Source of the DNA: an uncultured Ruminococcus sp.
GTDB lineage: Bacteria; Bacillota; Clostridia; Oscillospirales; Ruminococcaceae
Assembly (NCBI GenBank): GCA_947627175.1
Contig: CANQVA010000002.1
Span: forward strand, 62,001-126,000
Length of the DNA: 64,000 bases
Reading direction: 5' to 3'
Below, piece after piece: positions 45,463-54,295 of the stretch. The stretch's first letter is position 1, and every line of letters begins with the position of its first letter. The position numbers and the translations under genes are program-made. Below the pieces are notes generated by a model. That model had not been told where the DNA came from. It worked only from the letters and a program-made list of their open reading frames with translations, and searched no databases.

Positions 45463-47100
45463 ATGAAATTTGGAAAAAAAGAGTTTTTTTCTTTCTTTCT
45501 TGCCGGTGTGGTACTGGCATCTGCTGTTTCGTGTGGTTCAACTGTTCAAAATGAAATTTCAAAATCTGAATCTGAATCAGAATCAGAACCTGAAACAAAG
45601 CCTGAACCCGTTATTATGAAAGTGAAAAAAGGCAATTTTGTAGATGTTGCCGATTCAGGAATACTGAAAGCCGAAAACAGGCGTGAACGTTCAAAACCCG
45701 TTTCCGATGAAGAAATAAAAGAAACAACTACAACAACGACAACGACTACTACATCCGCAACAAAAACGTCCGACAATTCTCAGACTACTACCACAACTGC
45801 AACTACATTTGAAGTTGCTGATGTTTCACACGTAGGGCGTGGAAATATCTACGATGCAAACGGCACAATTCTTGTAAAAAGTGATGAGGAAGGAAACAGA
45901 GATTATTCACATAAATATAAAATATCTTTAGGAAATATTATCAGCGAATTTTCAAACGGCATTGAAAATTCTTTCAATGACATTCTGAGACCATCAGACC
46001 CCTATTCAGAAAATCCCTCTGAAAATATGGGAAAATCCGTTCAACTCACTCTTGACGCAGACATACAGCAGGCAATTTATGAATATATGGAAAGTGTGAA
46101 TATTGTCGGTTCTGTAGTGGTACTGCGTACAGACGGCTCTGTTATGGCAGATGTTTCATATCCGTCATTTGACCCTGAAGAATATGTCAATAACTCTGAC
46201 TATATAAATAATGTGGGTTACGGTGCATTGGAAAATAAGTCAATGCAAAAACAACCGCCGGGGTCATGTTTCAAAATCATGACAGAAATTATAGCCGATA
46301 AACATGAAATTTATTCTCTCTATGATGATGGTACATGGTATTCCGATGAGGGCGTTATAGTAGACTGGGATCACGATAAAAACGGATACTATCCTATGCA
46401 GAGAGACCTTTATTCAGCTTTCATAAATTCAAGTAACATCTTCTTTGCAAAAGTATTTGATGAAATAGGTGAAGAAGCTGCACGCAGTGACCTCAAAGAA
46501 ATTTTCCATTTCGGCGACGGCTGTGACATTGACTGCGATTTCGGTACTATTTCAAGCAGTATGGAAATAAACAGCAAAGACGACCTTAGAAGAAGTGCTT
46601 TCGGACAAGCATATGTCCGCACAAGTCCGATGTTTCTTGCGACGCTCTGCCGTGAAGCTATTTTCGGCGATATGGTAAAGCCGTTCATGTTGAAGAATGT
46701 TATAGATTCAAGTGGGGCTCAACCTGTACTTATGGACGGAACAAAACCATATGATGTTATAGCATCAGTTCCTGAAGACTACAGACAGGGAATACTTGAC
46801 GGTATGCTCGGAGTAGGCTCTAATCTTGGAATTTATGCAGGAGAAAATTATACTTTCTATGCAAAAACAGGAACTGCCGAAACAGGCGGTGCTGATATTC
46901 TCTACATCACAGGCTGTATGAAAAACATAAATGACAAAACCGCCACAAATCCCGTCTATACCGACTACAGCAATTATCATGAAAACGGCTCATACATAGT
47001 TGTAATGCAGATGCAGAACCCCAATGACTACGGATTCAATTTTTCAAGTGAATCTGCGTATCTGTATCAGGGAATAATAAATATACTTGCAAATCAGTAA
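45463..47100 (+). CDS. Penicillin-binding protein transpeptidase with a lipoprotein-type anchor
   Basis: 545 residues. Instead of a normal membrane segment the N-terminus ends in ASAVSCGS, a lipobox, followed by an acidic and poly-Thr linker (about 30-120). The transpeptidase domain keeps all three penicillin-fold motifs: SxxK as PPGSCFKIMTEI, SxN as FINSSNIFFAK and KTG as YAKTGTAETG. GRGNIYDANGTILVKSDEEG in front is a short remnant of the class B PBP dimerisation region. The domain order resembles PBP2/FtsI-type (class B) enzymes but is shorter. It would cross-link peptidoglycan or act as a penicillin-sensing receptor. It lies 90 bases after the dockerin-SH3 gene with no terminator between. 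Confidence 0.85.
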   Translation: MKFGKKEFFSFFLAGVVLASAVSCGSTVQNEISKSESESESEPETKPEPVIMKVKKGNFVDVADSGILKAENRRERSKPVSDEEIKETTTTTTTTTTSATKTSDNSQTTTTTATTFEVADVSHVGRGNIYDANGTILVKSDEEGNRDYSHKYKISLGNIISEFSNGIENSFNDILRPSDPYSENPSENMGKSVQLTLDADIQQAIYEYMESVNIVGSVVVLRTDGSVMADVSYPSFDPEEYVNNSDYINNVGYGALENKSMQKQPPGSCFKIMTEIIADKHEIYSLYDDGTWYSDEGVIVDWDHDKNGYYPMQRDLYSAFINSSNIFFAKVFDEIGEEAARSDLKEIFHFGDGCDIDCDFGTISSSMEINSKDDLRRSAFGQAYVRTSPMFLATLCREAIFGDMVKPFMLKNVIDSSGAQPVLMDGTKPYDVIASVPEDYRQGILDGMLGVGSNLGIYAGENYTFYAKTGTAETGGADILYITGCMKNINDKTATNPVYTDYSNYHENGSYIVVMQMQNPNDYGFNFSSESAYLYQGIINILANQ

Positions 47101-47156
47101 AAATTATTTACTGCTTTAAAAAATTAAGTAAACCGTTATATTTCTTATCATAATTA

Positions 47157-47185
47157 TTGACAAAATCAAAAAAAGGGTTTATAAT
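47157..47185 (+). promoter_or_regulatory. Consensus promoter of the mannanase gene
   Basis: TTGACA, 17 bases, TATAAT, 57 bases before the ATG. Confidence 0.82.
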
Positions 47186-47241
47186 ATATTCAGAATATAA
47201 ATTGAATGTAATTTGAATATTTTTGTAAAGGAGTAATAATT

Positions 47242-49194
47242 ATGAAAAGTAAAATCAAAAACGCTTTTTCTCTTGTCGTTGCATCTGCAATGACTGCTGT
47301 TTCAATATCAGCAGTTATGCCGGCTTACGCTGAAAAAGACACAAGTGCAGAAATGACACAGTTCCCGTACACTATCGAAGGCGAAAATATGGAAGGTGCA
47401 GAACTCTGGACTTCTATTTATGAAAATGAAATTCCCGGCTATTCAGGGGAAGGTTTCACATATCTTACGGGCGGAGCATTAAGTTTCAATGTTACAGTTC
47501 CGGAAGACGGAATGTATCAGATTTCCGCAAAGGTTGCACAGATTCTTGACAAAGAAGGAAACGGCAGAATGGAAACAATTGCTGTAAATGGTTCTGAATA
47601 CAGCAAAAATGTCCCTTATGCCGACAAATGGACTGATTTTAATTTTGGTATTGTACGTCTTAAAGCAGGCGAAAATAAAATAGAATTTCTCAATAAATAC
47701 GGCTATGTTGCTATTGATAATGTTACAGTATCCGTTGCTGAGAAAAAAGACTATTCACTTGCTACAGATGAAACTTGTGACAAAAACGCAACACCCGAAA
47801 CAAAGGCTCTTATGAAGTACCTCAAAAGTGTTTACGGAAAGCATACTATAGCAGGTCAGCAAGAAATATACGGCGGAGGTCATAAAGATAATTACGAATG
47901 GGAAAATGAATTTCTTGAAGAACTTACAGGAAAAGTTCCGGCTATCCGTGGAGTTGATTTCATGAACTATAACCCCCTTTACGGCTGGGACGACGGCACT
48001 ACTGAACGTGCCATTGAATGGGTAAAGGAAAGAAACGGCATACTTACAGCTTCATGGCATATAAATGTTCCGATTGATTTTGAAAATTATGAACTCGGTG
48101 ATGCTGTAGACTGGACAGAATGCACATATAAAAATTATCAGGCATCAAACAGTACTTTCAATACAGCTAAAGTACTTGAAGAAGATTCAAAAGAACGTGC
48201 ATATTTTGAAGAGGCAATGAAAATGCTTGCTGAACAGCTTAAAAAACTTCAGGACGAAAACGTTCCGATTATTCTGCGTCCACTCCATGAGGCACAGGGC
48301 AATGAAGGTAACTATGGTGATGGCACTTCATGGTTCTGGTGGGGTGACAGAGGTGCAGAAGTTTACAAAGAACTCTGGAAACTCCTCTACACAACACTTA
48401 CCGAAAAATATGACCTTCATAATATAATATGGGAGTTCAACAGCTATGATTACTCAAATTCCGATACATGGTATCCGGGCGACGAATACGTTGACATAGT
48501 TGCATATGATAAATATAATGTAGAAAACAACAGAGGTGACGGAAAAAGCAGCGGCCCTAACCTTATAGCTATTTCAAGTAAGTTTGATTATCTTTTCAAT
48601 CTTACAAACGGAAAGAAAATGGTAGCAATGGCTGAAAACGATACAGTTCCGGCTATGGATAATATGTTAATTGAAGATGCTAACTGGCTCTATTTCTGTC
48701 CGTGGTATGACGGCGGAGAAGATGGCGGTACAGCTTTCCTCGGTGAGGCTTATCAGGACTATGACGAACTTACAAAAATGTATCAGAGCGAATACTGTAT
48801 AACACTTGACGAACTCCCGGAAAATCTTTACTCATTTGAGGGTGAAGAGTCCCCGAAAACTACTACAACTACTACATCGGGCGATAAATCAACAACAACC
48901 ACAACAACCACAACTTCAACAAGTGAAAAGACATCAGATAATGATACAAAATTCGGCGACACAAACGTTGACGGAAAAGTGAATATTTCAGATGCAGTTC
49001 TTATTATGCAGGCGATTGCAAATCCCGATGAATTTCAGATTACAGAACAGGGCAAACTTAACGGCGATGTCGTTGATAACGGAAACGGTCTTACAAATAT
49101 AGACGCTCTTGCCGTTCAGTACGTTGAAATAAAAACAATAAAAGAATCCGACCTGCCATTAACATCAGAAGACGTTGATAAATTATCCAAGTGA
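47242..49194 (+). CDS. GH26 beta-mannanase with CBM35-like and dockerin modules
   Basis: 650 residues. Signal peptide 1-30 (ends PAYA). A CBM35-like module (about 42-165: YTIEGENMEGAELW, then RLKAGENKIEFLN) is followed by a GH26 catalytic domain (about 175-530): HTIAGQQEIYGGG, the acid/base Glu in IILRPLHEAQGNEGNYG, the WFWWGDRG loop and the nucleophile Glu in MVAMAENDTVP. A poly-Thr linker leads to a C-terminal dockerin (FGDTNVDGKVNISDAVLIMQ and NGDVVDNGNGLTNIDALAV) nearly identical in plan to that of the large pectate lyase. It should hydrolyse beta-1,4-mannans in hemicellulose from within a cellulosome. AAAGGAG lies 8-9 bases before the ATG. Confidence 0.95.
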   Translation: MKSKIKNAFSLVVASAMTAVSISAVMPAYAEKDTSAEMTQFPYTIEGENMEGAELWTSIYENEIPGYSGEGFTYLTGGALSFNVTVPEDGMYQISAKVAQILDKEGNGRMETIAVNGSEYSKNVPYADKWTDFNFGIVRLKAGENKIEFLNKYGYVAIDNVTVSVAEKKDYSLATDETCDKNATPETKALMKYLKSVYGKHTIAGQQEIYGGGHKDNYEWENEFLEELTGKVPAIRGVDFMNYNPLYGWDDGTTERAIEWVKERNGILTASWHINVPIDFENYELGDAVDWTECTYKNYQASNSTFNTAKVLEEDSKERAYFEEAMKMLAEQLKKLQDENVPIILRPLHEAQGNEGNYGDGTSWFWWGDRGAEVYKELWKLLYTTLTEKYDLHNIIWEFNSYDYSNSDTWYPGDEYVDIVAYDKYNVENNRGDGKSSGPNLIAISSKFDYLFNLTNGKKMVAMAENDTVPAMDNMLIEDANWLYFCPWYDGGEDGGTAFLGEAYQDYDELTKMYQSEYCITLDELPENLYSFEGEESPKTTTTTTSGDKSTTTTTTTTSTSEKTSDNDTKFGDTNVDGKVNISDAVLIMQAIANPDEFQITEQGKLNGDVVDNGNGLTNIDALAVQYVEIKTIKESDLPLTSEDVDKLSK

Positions 49195-49203
49195 TTTAAA
49201 AAA

Positions 49204-49240
49204 AGACTCTCCGTAAAAAAGCGGAGAGTCTGTTTAGTTT
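49204..49240 (+). terminator. Terminator of the mannanase gene
   Basis: AGACTCTCCG and CGGAGAGTCT, 10-base-pair stem with an 8-base loop, followed by a weak T stretch (GTTTAGTTTG). Confidence 0.7.
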
Positions 49241-49251
49241 GAAAAGCTTTT

Positions 49252-50217
49252 TTAAAGTTCCTTTTTTTCACATTTTTTTCTGATAATAAGAATTACTGTA
49301 ATTATACCTGCTGAAAGAACAATAGTAGTGAATATACTGCCTTCTATTCCGAATTTTCCACCGCTGAGCCAGCCGTGCGACGTTATTGAAGATGTACGGA
49401 AAACAGATTCTGTATCACCTATACCGCTTACACTTATTCCGTAGAAATTTCCCTGCATGAAATTCCATAGTGAATGGATTCCGCACACTCCCCATATATT
49501 GTCAAAGCAAATCATGTAAACTCCTGCAAATATTCCGAATAATAAAAGATTTATACATGGAAGCACATTAAAACCGGGATTTGCAGTATGTGCCAATGCA
49601 AAGGCGGCTGAACTTATGCCGATTGCAAGCAATGGCGAATGATGTCCGCCGATTGTCGTCATAAGGTATCCACGGAAAATAAATTCCTCACTCATTCCCT
49701 GAATTAAAAAACCGAGAAGATAAAGAAGAATAAGCCCGAAATCAATATTTTTACATAATGAAATGCTGTTTGCCCCGAAAATAACGCTGAGAAGTGTTAT
49801 TGCGGTCATCATGACAATTCCCGTAAACAGTCCTATTAAATAATGACGGACGAATTTTTCCTTTTTGATTCCCATTGAACTTATGGGGCGTACTTCTATA
49901 TTACGACAATATATAAGACTTACAACCGTACCGAAAACCGTTGATAATAAAGACGGTATCATTATTTTCGGGGACGAGGAAATTATTGTTGCAGCAGCCA
50001 TTGAATTTTTAAGATTTATTTCTTTATCGCCGTCAAGCATACCTTGTGATTTCATTTCTTCAATCATAGGAGAGACAGAAACAATTGATGGTATAACAGC
50101 CTCAAGCAGATATATTATTAAAAATACAATTAAAAATGAAAAAAGCTGTACGGGCAATGACGGCGAACCGAGAGAATGTGAAGATTCTTCAAACATTCTG
50201 GATTTTATTTTTATCAA
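49252..50217 (-). CDS. CPBP-family intramembrane metalloprotease (CAAX type)
   Basis: 321 residues. AAAGGAGG is seven bases before the TTG at 50217, which is taken as start; the track GTG is inside that site. Eight membrane segments. The three motifs of the family are visible: the glutamate pair in GMSEEFIFRGYLMTTIG, the His of AAFALAHTANPG, and the LWNFMQGN motif. Bacterial CPBP proteins cut membrane or signal peptides and often give self-immunity to bacteriocins. No bacteriocin precursor is seen nearby. Minus-strand, convergent with the mannanase. Confidence 0.85.
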   Translation of the reverse strand: MIKIKSRMFEESSHSLGSPSLPVQLFSFLIVFLIIYLLEAVIPSIVSVSPMIEEMKSQGMLDGDKEINLKNSMAAATIISSSPKIMIPSLLSTVFGTVVSLIYCRNIEVRPISSMGIKKEKFVRHYLIGLFTGIVMMTAITLLSVIFGANSISLCKNIDFGLILLYLLGFLIQGMSEEFIFRGYLMTTIGGHHSPLLAIGISSAAFALAHTANPGFNVLPCINLLLFGIFAGVYMICFDNIWGVCGIHSLWNFMQGNFYGISVSGIGDTESVFRTSSITSHGWLSGGKFGIEGSIFTTIVLSAGIITVILIIRKKCEKKEL

Positions 50218-50246
50218 AAAAAGCACCTCCTTTACCGTATAAAATA

Positions 50247-50275
50247 ATTTTACTGTAAATCGGTGCTTTTGTCAA
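50247..50275 (-). promoter_or_regulatory. Promoter of the CPBP gene
   Basis: Minus strand TTGACA, 17 bases, TAAAAT. Confidence 0.65.
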
Positions 50276-50368
50276 TAGCTTATATTATTTTCATGTAAAA
50301 TTATACTTTGTCTCTACACCTGAAACGTTGTATTCCCGACCTGTTATATTTTTCAGGTAAAGACGGCT

Positions 50369-51607
50369 CTAAAGTCTGTGTGACTTTTTTCCTTTTTTCT
50401 CGGCGTACATATTTTTGTCAGATTCAGCAAGGCAAACAGTGGCGGGTGTGGATCTATCCGTCCACATTGCAAGACCAAAACTAATACTCAACTTATGATC
50501 CTTTATCTGAAACAATCCTGACTGTTCATGCATTTGCTGAATGTAATAATCACCGGCTCGACGGTCACTTTTCAGCAATAGTATTATAAATTCATCTCCG
50601 CCTGTCCTGAATACATAGCTTTTATCGGGCAGTATCATGCGAAAGAGCATTGCCGCCATGCGGATATACTGGTCGCCTGCTAAATGACCATAGATATCGT
50701 TGACACTTTTTAGTCCGTCACAATCGGCAGAAATAATACACACCGGGAAATCTTCTTTATGCTCTTCTTTTTGTATTTTCCGAATAAATTCTTCAAAATA
50801 GCTTCTGCTGTACAGACCGGTCAATTCATCTGTGTGAAGCTGTTTTTCGAGAGTACGCTTCATCTGTTCATATTCAGTCACATTGTTGATAAGTCCTACA
50901 ATACCGTTTATGATACCATGCTGATTACGGATAGGATGTTTTATTATCTCAAAAAATTCCTGAATACCGTCTGAATTGATTTCAATTGTATATTGAGAGG
51001 GTTTGCCACTTTTCAGCAACTTCAAATCAGCCTGCAATGCAGCTTCTGCATTATCCTTGTCCTTACGTATTTCCACATCGGTTTTTCCACGTACTGTCCA
51101 GTCAGGGTCATCTGCATCATGAAGATGATGCCAATAGTGCGTGCAAAAGATATATCTTCCCTGCACATCTTTCATGTAAATATTTGACGGGAGCGCACTC
51201 AGAATTGACTCCATTTCCTCATATGTAACAGAATCCTTAAAACGTATCGCATTGTTGACACGGTGCATCACAAGCTCCTGCTGAAACGGCATTTGCAGAC
51301 AATCCACTGCTCCCATTTCCAGCAAGGAAAGTTCCTTTTCCGTAATGTTCTGTTCGGTCACAAGCAATAGAGCTGTCATAGCAAATTTGGCATTATCCCG
51401 CAACATACAAATCAGTTCCGCAACAGCATCATCATCTGAGTCAATTAAAATCGCATCCACCGGAATTTTTCCATCATTCAGAAATTGAATGACTGCACGC
51501 AAATCGTTATTTTCTGTGATATGATATTCTTCTTGCAGCATTTCACGCAATTCTGCACGGATTTCAGAATCTTGTATTACCAACAACAGCATTTTTTTTG
51601 CCGACAT
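50369..51607 (-). CDS. Diguanylate cyclase: degenerate receiver, PAS and GGDEF domains
   Basis: 412 residues. The N-terminal receiver-like domain (about 1-120) keeps the Asp in AILIDSDDDAVAEL but its switch Lys is Met (DCLQMPFQQ) and one of the acidic pair is Gln, so phospho-control is doubtful. A PAS domain follows (about 130-245: LPSNIYMKDVQGRYIFCT) and a GGDEF domain (about 255-405) with HTDELTGLYSRSYFEEF, DCDGLKSVNDIYGHLAGD and an intact RTGGDEFIIL active site. It should make cyclic di-GMP. The gene looks less AT-rich than its neighbours, which may point to transfer. GGAGG lies about 7 bases before the ATG. Confidence 0.9.
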   Translation of the reverse strand: MSAKKMLLLVIQDSEIRAELREMLQEEYHITENNDLRAVIQFLNDGKIPVDAILIDSDDDAVAELICMLRDNAKFAMTALLLVTEQNITEKELSLLEMGAVDCLQMPFQQELVMHRVNNAIRFKDSVTYEEMESILSALPSNIYMKDVQGRYIFCTHYWHHLHDADDPDWTVRGKTDVEIRKDKDNAEAALQADLKLLKSGKPSQYTIEINSDGIQEFFEIIKHPIRNQHGIINGIVGLINNVTEYEQMKRTLEKQLHTDELTGLYSRSYFEEFIRKIQKEEHKEDFPVCIISADCDGLKSVNDIYGHLAGDQYIRMAAMLFRMILPDKSYVFRTGGDEFIILLLKSDRRAGDYYIQQMHEQSGLFQIKDHKLSISFGLAMWTDRSTPATVCLAESDKNMYAEKKGKKSHRL

Positions 51608-51653
51608 TGCTATTTCCTCCTTTGAAATGATTTCAATAGCAGAATATAAGGTT

Positions 51654-51682
51654 ATTATATCACATTATGCTGATGAAGTCAA
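51654..51682 (-). promoter_or_regulatory. Promoter of the GGDEF gene
   Basis: Minus strand TTGACT, 17 bases, TATAAT with TGA before the -10. Confidence 0.72.
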
Positions 51683-51717
51683 TGATATTATCAAAGGGAA
51701 TGGCTAAAAGCGTTGTC

Positions 51718-51800
51718 AGAGAAAAGCAACAACAGCACAATTTGATTTTCCTGTTTCTTACAATTCAGACATATCTTTTCTTCTATCGTTGCTTTTCTCT
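51718..51800. repeat. 83-base element with perfect 13-base inverted ends
   Basis: AGAGAAAAGCAAC and GTTGCTTTTCTCT are exact complements 57 bases apart, in the gap between the GGDEF gene and the RING-like gene (both minus strand). No target duplication is seen. It could be a miniature element, a long hairpin at the end of the RING-like transcript, or a regulator site pair. Confidence 0.55.
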
Positions 51801-51815
51801 ATAATATTATTTTGT

Positions 51816-52736
51816 TCAGCTCAGGGAAATAATATTAAGAAACATTGTTATTCCTACCATTGAAACAAGCGAAAGCGAAAGAGTAATAAGAGTAATTATA
51901 ACAATATTTATAGGTTTTACTCCTCCGAATGCAAGCACAAGATTTAAATTAAGACTTTCATTATCACTGTGTGTTCTGATACGTTTCAGATTTCTGAGTG
52001 CGAATTTAAAATAAATCCAGTTTGCAAAAAGACATAACAGAAGTCTGAAAATCCATGCACCCCAACCGCATATTGATTCAAGTGATTCAATGAACCCCTG
52101 ATTTTCGTATATAATACTGAGCATATTGTCACTGAAAACTCCGCTTTCAGCCATAATGAGGACGGAAGCAGGAATTTTCAAAATTACGCTTATAAAAGTG
52201 TAAATCATTGCCCACAGCCACATTTTTCTGTTTGCAAAATAAAATGACGGAAATATAAAACATGAAAGATTAAATGAAATCTTTGAGCCTATATCTTTCA
52301 TTCTTTTGAAAACAGGAATATAATAAAAAGTATTCGTACCGACAAACATTGATATTTCTTTAAGTGTCGCACCGCCCATATCTTCATCAGGATTGAAACC
52401 GGTACGGCTTAAATTTATATTCAGAGTTTCAGGTTCTACTTCTTCTTCATCAATTTCACTGTCATCAAAACTTGCACCGCATACAGCACAGTTTTTTGCA
52501 TCTGTCGGATTGTTCGGAAATTTACAAACGGGACATACTTTTTTTTCTGCTTTTTCTTCAACTTTAACACGTTTCCACTTTTCACCTGTAGTGTGCATTT
52601 GAATATTAGCACATTTGTTTTCTTTTTTATAGCACTCTCTGTGATGAGGAGAACCGCATTCAGGGCAGACAACAACGTCGTCACCTTCTTTAAAAACCTC
52701 TCCGCAGAATACACATTTTTCTCCGATAAAATTCAT
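51816..52736 (-). CDS. Prokaryotic RING-finger-like zinc protein with membrane domain
   Basis: 306 residues. The first 35 residues form a RING-like zinc site, CVFCGEVFKEGDDVVVCPEC, ending GSPHHRECYKKENKC, as in the Prok-RING family. A second zinc ribbon (VCPVCKFPNNPTDAKNCAVC) lies near residue 70. An acidic linker follows, then a C-terminal membrane domain of four hydrophobic segments (about 155-305) resembling DUF2628, which is often found behind such ribbons. Role unknown: the RING-like part may bind a partner protein at the inner membrane face. It has its own promoter. Confidence 0.75.
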   Translation of the reverse strand: MNFIGEKCVFCGEVFKEGDDVVVCPECGSPHHRECYKKENKCANIQMHTTGEKWKRVKVEEKAEKKVCPVCKFPNNPTDAKNCAVCGASFDDSEIDEEEVEPETLNINLSRTGFNPDEDMGGATLKEISMFVGTNTFYYIPVFKRMKDIGSKISFNLSCFIFPSFYFANRKMWLWAMIYTFISVILKIPASVLIMAESGVFSDNMLSIIYENQGFIESLESICGWGAWIFRLLLCLFANWIYFKFALRNLKRIRTHSDNESLNLNLVLAFGGVKPINIVIITLITLSLSLVSMVGITMFLNIISLS

Positions 52737-52776
52737 AAACTTTACCTCCGTTCTTCTTTGCTTACCTACAAATTAT

Positions 52777-52805
52777 ATTATACACTCAATGTTACATAAA
52801 ATCAA
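52777..52805 (-). promoter_or_regulatory. Promoter of the RING-like gene
   Basis: Minus strand TTGATT, 17 bases, TATAAT. Confidence 0.65.
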
Positions 52806-52886
52806 GTATTTTCAGAATTTTAAGTCAAAAATTAAGATTATCAGTAAAAAATATTTTGTATTTGATGTGATAATTTCAGATGTTCA

Positions 52887-52915
52887 TTGACATTACGGAA
52901 AATTTGCAGTATAAT
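52887..52915 (+). promoter_or_regulatory. Consensus promoter upstream of the TnpB gene
   Basis: TTGACA, 17 bases, TATAAT. A ribosome-site-like AAAGAGGG at 52944-52951 follows with no gene directly after it; the TnpB gene begins about 90 bases later with its own AAAGGAG. It may originally have served the response regulator now behind TnpB. The rest of this 300-base gap is AT-rich without other recognisable elements. Confidence 0.7.
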
Positions 52916-53043
52916 ATTAGTAAAGTTGTTTCTAAAATAAAGAAAGAGGGTTTTTAACAGTTTAAACATCTATAAAATATTGTAATAAATTATTGACTTT
53001 TATAATTTTATATGCTGAATAATGATAAAGGAGCTTACAGAAA

Positions 53044-54207
53044 ATGATTAAAACAATCAAAGTCATGCTCCTCCCGAACAACAAGCAGAAAACAAAATTG
53101 TTTGAATGTGCCGGAACAGCGAGATTTGCATATAATTGGGCATTAGGCTATGAAAAAGCAAATTATGAAACCGGAAATTCGTTTCTTTCTGATTATGAAC
53201 TCCGCAGAATTTTTACGGAGTTGAAAACACAACCGGAATATGCATGGCTGAACGATTACAGCAATAACATCACAAAGCAGGCTATTAAAGACGCTTGTGC
53301 AGCATATCAGAATTTTTTCAAAGGCATTACAGGATTTCCAAAATTCAAGAGCAGACGAAAATCAAAACCGAGCTTTTACGCTGAACCCTGCAAAATCAGA
53401 TTTACTTCTACTCATGTAAAATTAGAAAAGCTGATAACAAGCCGAAAGAAGAACAAGCAAAAGTTCAATCTTGTTAAGTTGGCAGAGACTGACAGAATCC
53501 CCATTGATGCAAAATACTCCAATCCAAGAATTACTTTTGACGGCTTGAATTGGTGGATTTCCGTTGGAATTGATTGTGAAGAATCACAGGAAAAGCCAAC
53601 AAATAAGGGAATTGGAATTGATGTCGGTATCAAAGACTTAGCAATTTGTTCTGATACAAATGTTTACTCCAATATTAACAAGACCGCAAAAGTCAGAAAA
53701 CTAAAGAAGAAAAAGCGTAGATTGCAACGCAGAATATCAAAAAGATATTTAAAAAACAAGAAAGGAGAGCGTTACTGTAAAACACGCAATATTATAAAAA
53801 GTGAAAAAAAACTTTTGAAAGTGAGTCGCCGATTAACAAATATTCGTCACAGCTATCTGCATTTTGTAACCTCTGAAATCATAAGCCGAAAGCCAAAGTT
53901 TATTGTTTTGGAAGATTTGAATGTAAAAGGCATGATGAAGAACAGACACTTGTCAAGAGCAATTCAGGAACAATGTTTTTACGAATTTTACAGACAAATT
54001 CAATATAAATGCGAATGGCATAATATTGAGTTTGTGACAGCGGACAGATATTATCCGTCCAGTAAGTTATGTTCCTGCTGTGGATATGTGAAGAAAGACT
54101 TGAAACTTTCGGAACGTGTCTATATTTGCCCGAAATGTCACAATATCATTGACAGGGATTTTCAGGCAAGTGTGAATTTAATGCGATACAAGAAACTGAC
54201 TGCATAG
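53044..54207 (+). CDS. tnpB: TnpB RNA-guided nuclease (IS605 OrfB family)
   Basis: 387 residues, the common TnpB length. The N-terminal wedge/HTH region (KTIKVMLLPNNKQKTKL, TARFAYNWALGYE) is followed by a split RuvC nuclease. Its three acidic residues are in GIGIDVGIKDLAIC (Asp), FIVLEDLNVKGMMKN (Glu) and RDFQASVNLMRY (Asp). The zinc ribbon is CSCCGYVKKD and YICPKCHN. All these key residues are present, so the protein may be an active omega-RNA-guided DNA endonuclease. The upstream ribosome site AAAGGAG is 10 bases from the ATG. No TnpA partner, so it must be moved in trans or be stranded. Confidence 0.92.
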   Translation: MIKTIKVMLLPNNKQKTKLFECAGTARFAYNWALGYEKANYETGNSFLSDYELRRIFTELKTQPEYAWLNDYSNNITKQAIKDACAAYQNFFKGITGFPKFKSRRKSKPSFYAEPCKIRFTSTHVKLEKLITSRKKNKQKFNLVKLAETDRIPIDAKYSNPRITFDGLNWWISVGIDCEESQEKPTNKGIGIDVGIKDLAICSDTNVYSNINKTAKVRKLKKKKRRLQRRISKRYLKNKKGERYCKTRNIIKSEKKLLKVSRRLTNIRHSYLHFVTSEIISRKPKFIVLEDLNVKGMMKNRHLSRAIQEQCFYEFYRQIQYKCEWHNIEFVTADRYYPSSKLCSCCGYVKKDLKLSERVYICPKCHNIIDRDFQASVNLMRYKKLTA

Positions 54208-54295
54208 CCAAAACAAATGCAATTGGTGTGTACCGATACGTTAGTCGGGAATCTACGCCTTCGGAGTGTTATACCAAACATGAGTAGATAATGAC
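54205..54295 (+). ncRNA. Candidate omega RNA / right-end region of the TnpB element
   Basis: The sequence after the tnpB stop folds in short paired segments: GGTGTG with TATACC as an outer stem, CCGA/TCGG inside, and CC-TTC-GG as a small hairpin (AATCTACGCCTTCGGAGTG). Guide RNAs of TnpB lie in this position and run into flanking DNA. The exact ends are not known. Confidence 0.4.

Noticed and set aside
50318-50358. 8-base inverted repeat ACCTGAAA/TTTCAGGT
   Set aside because: Long loop and no T tract; it may be chance in AT-rich DNA.
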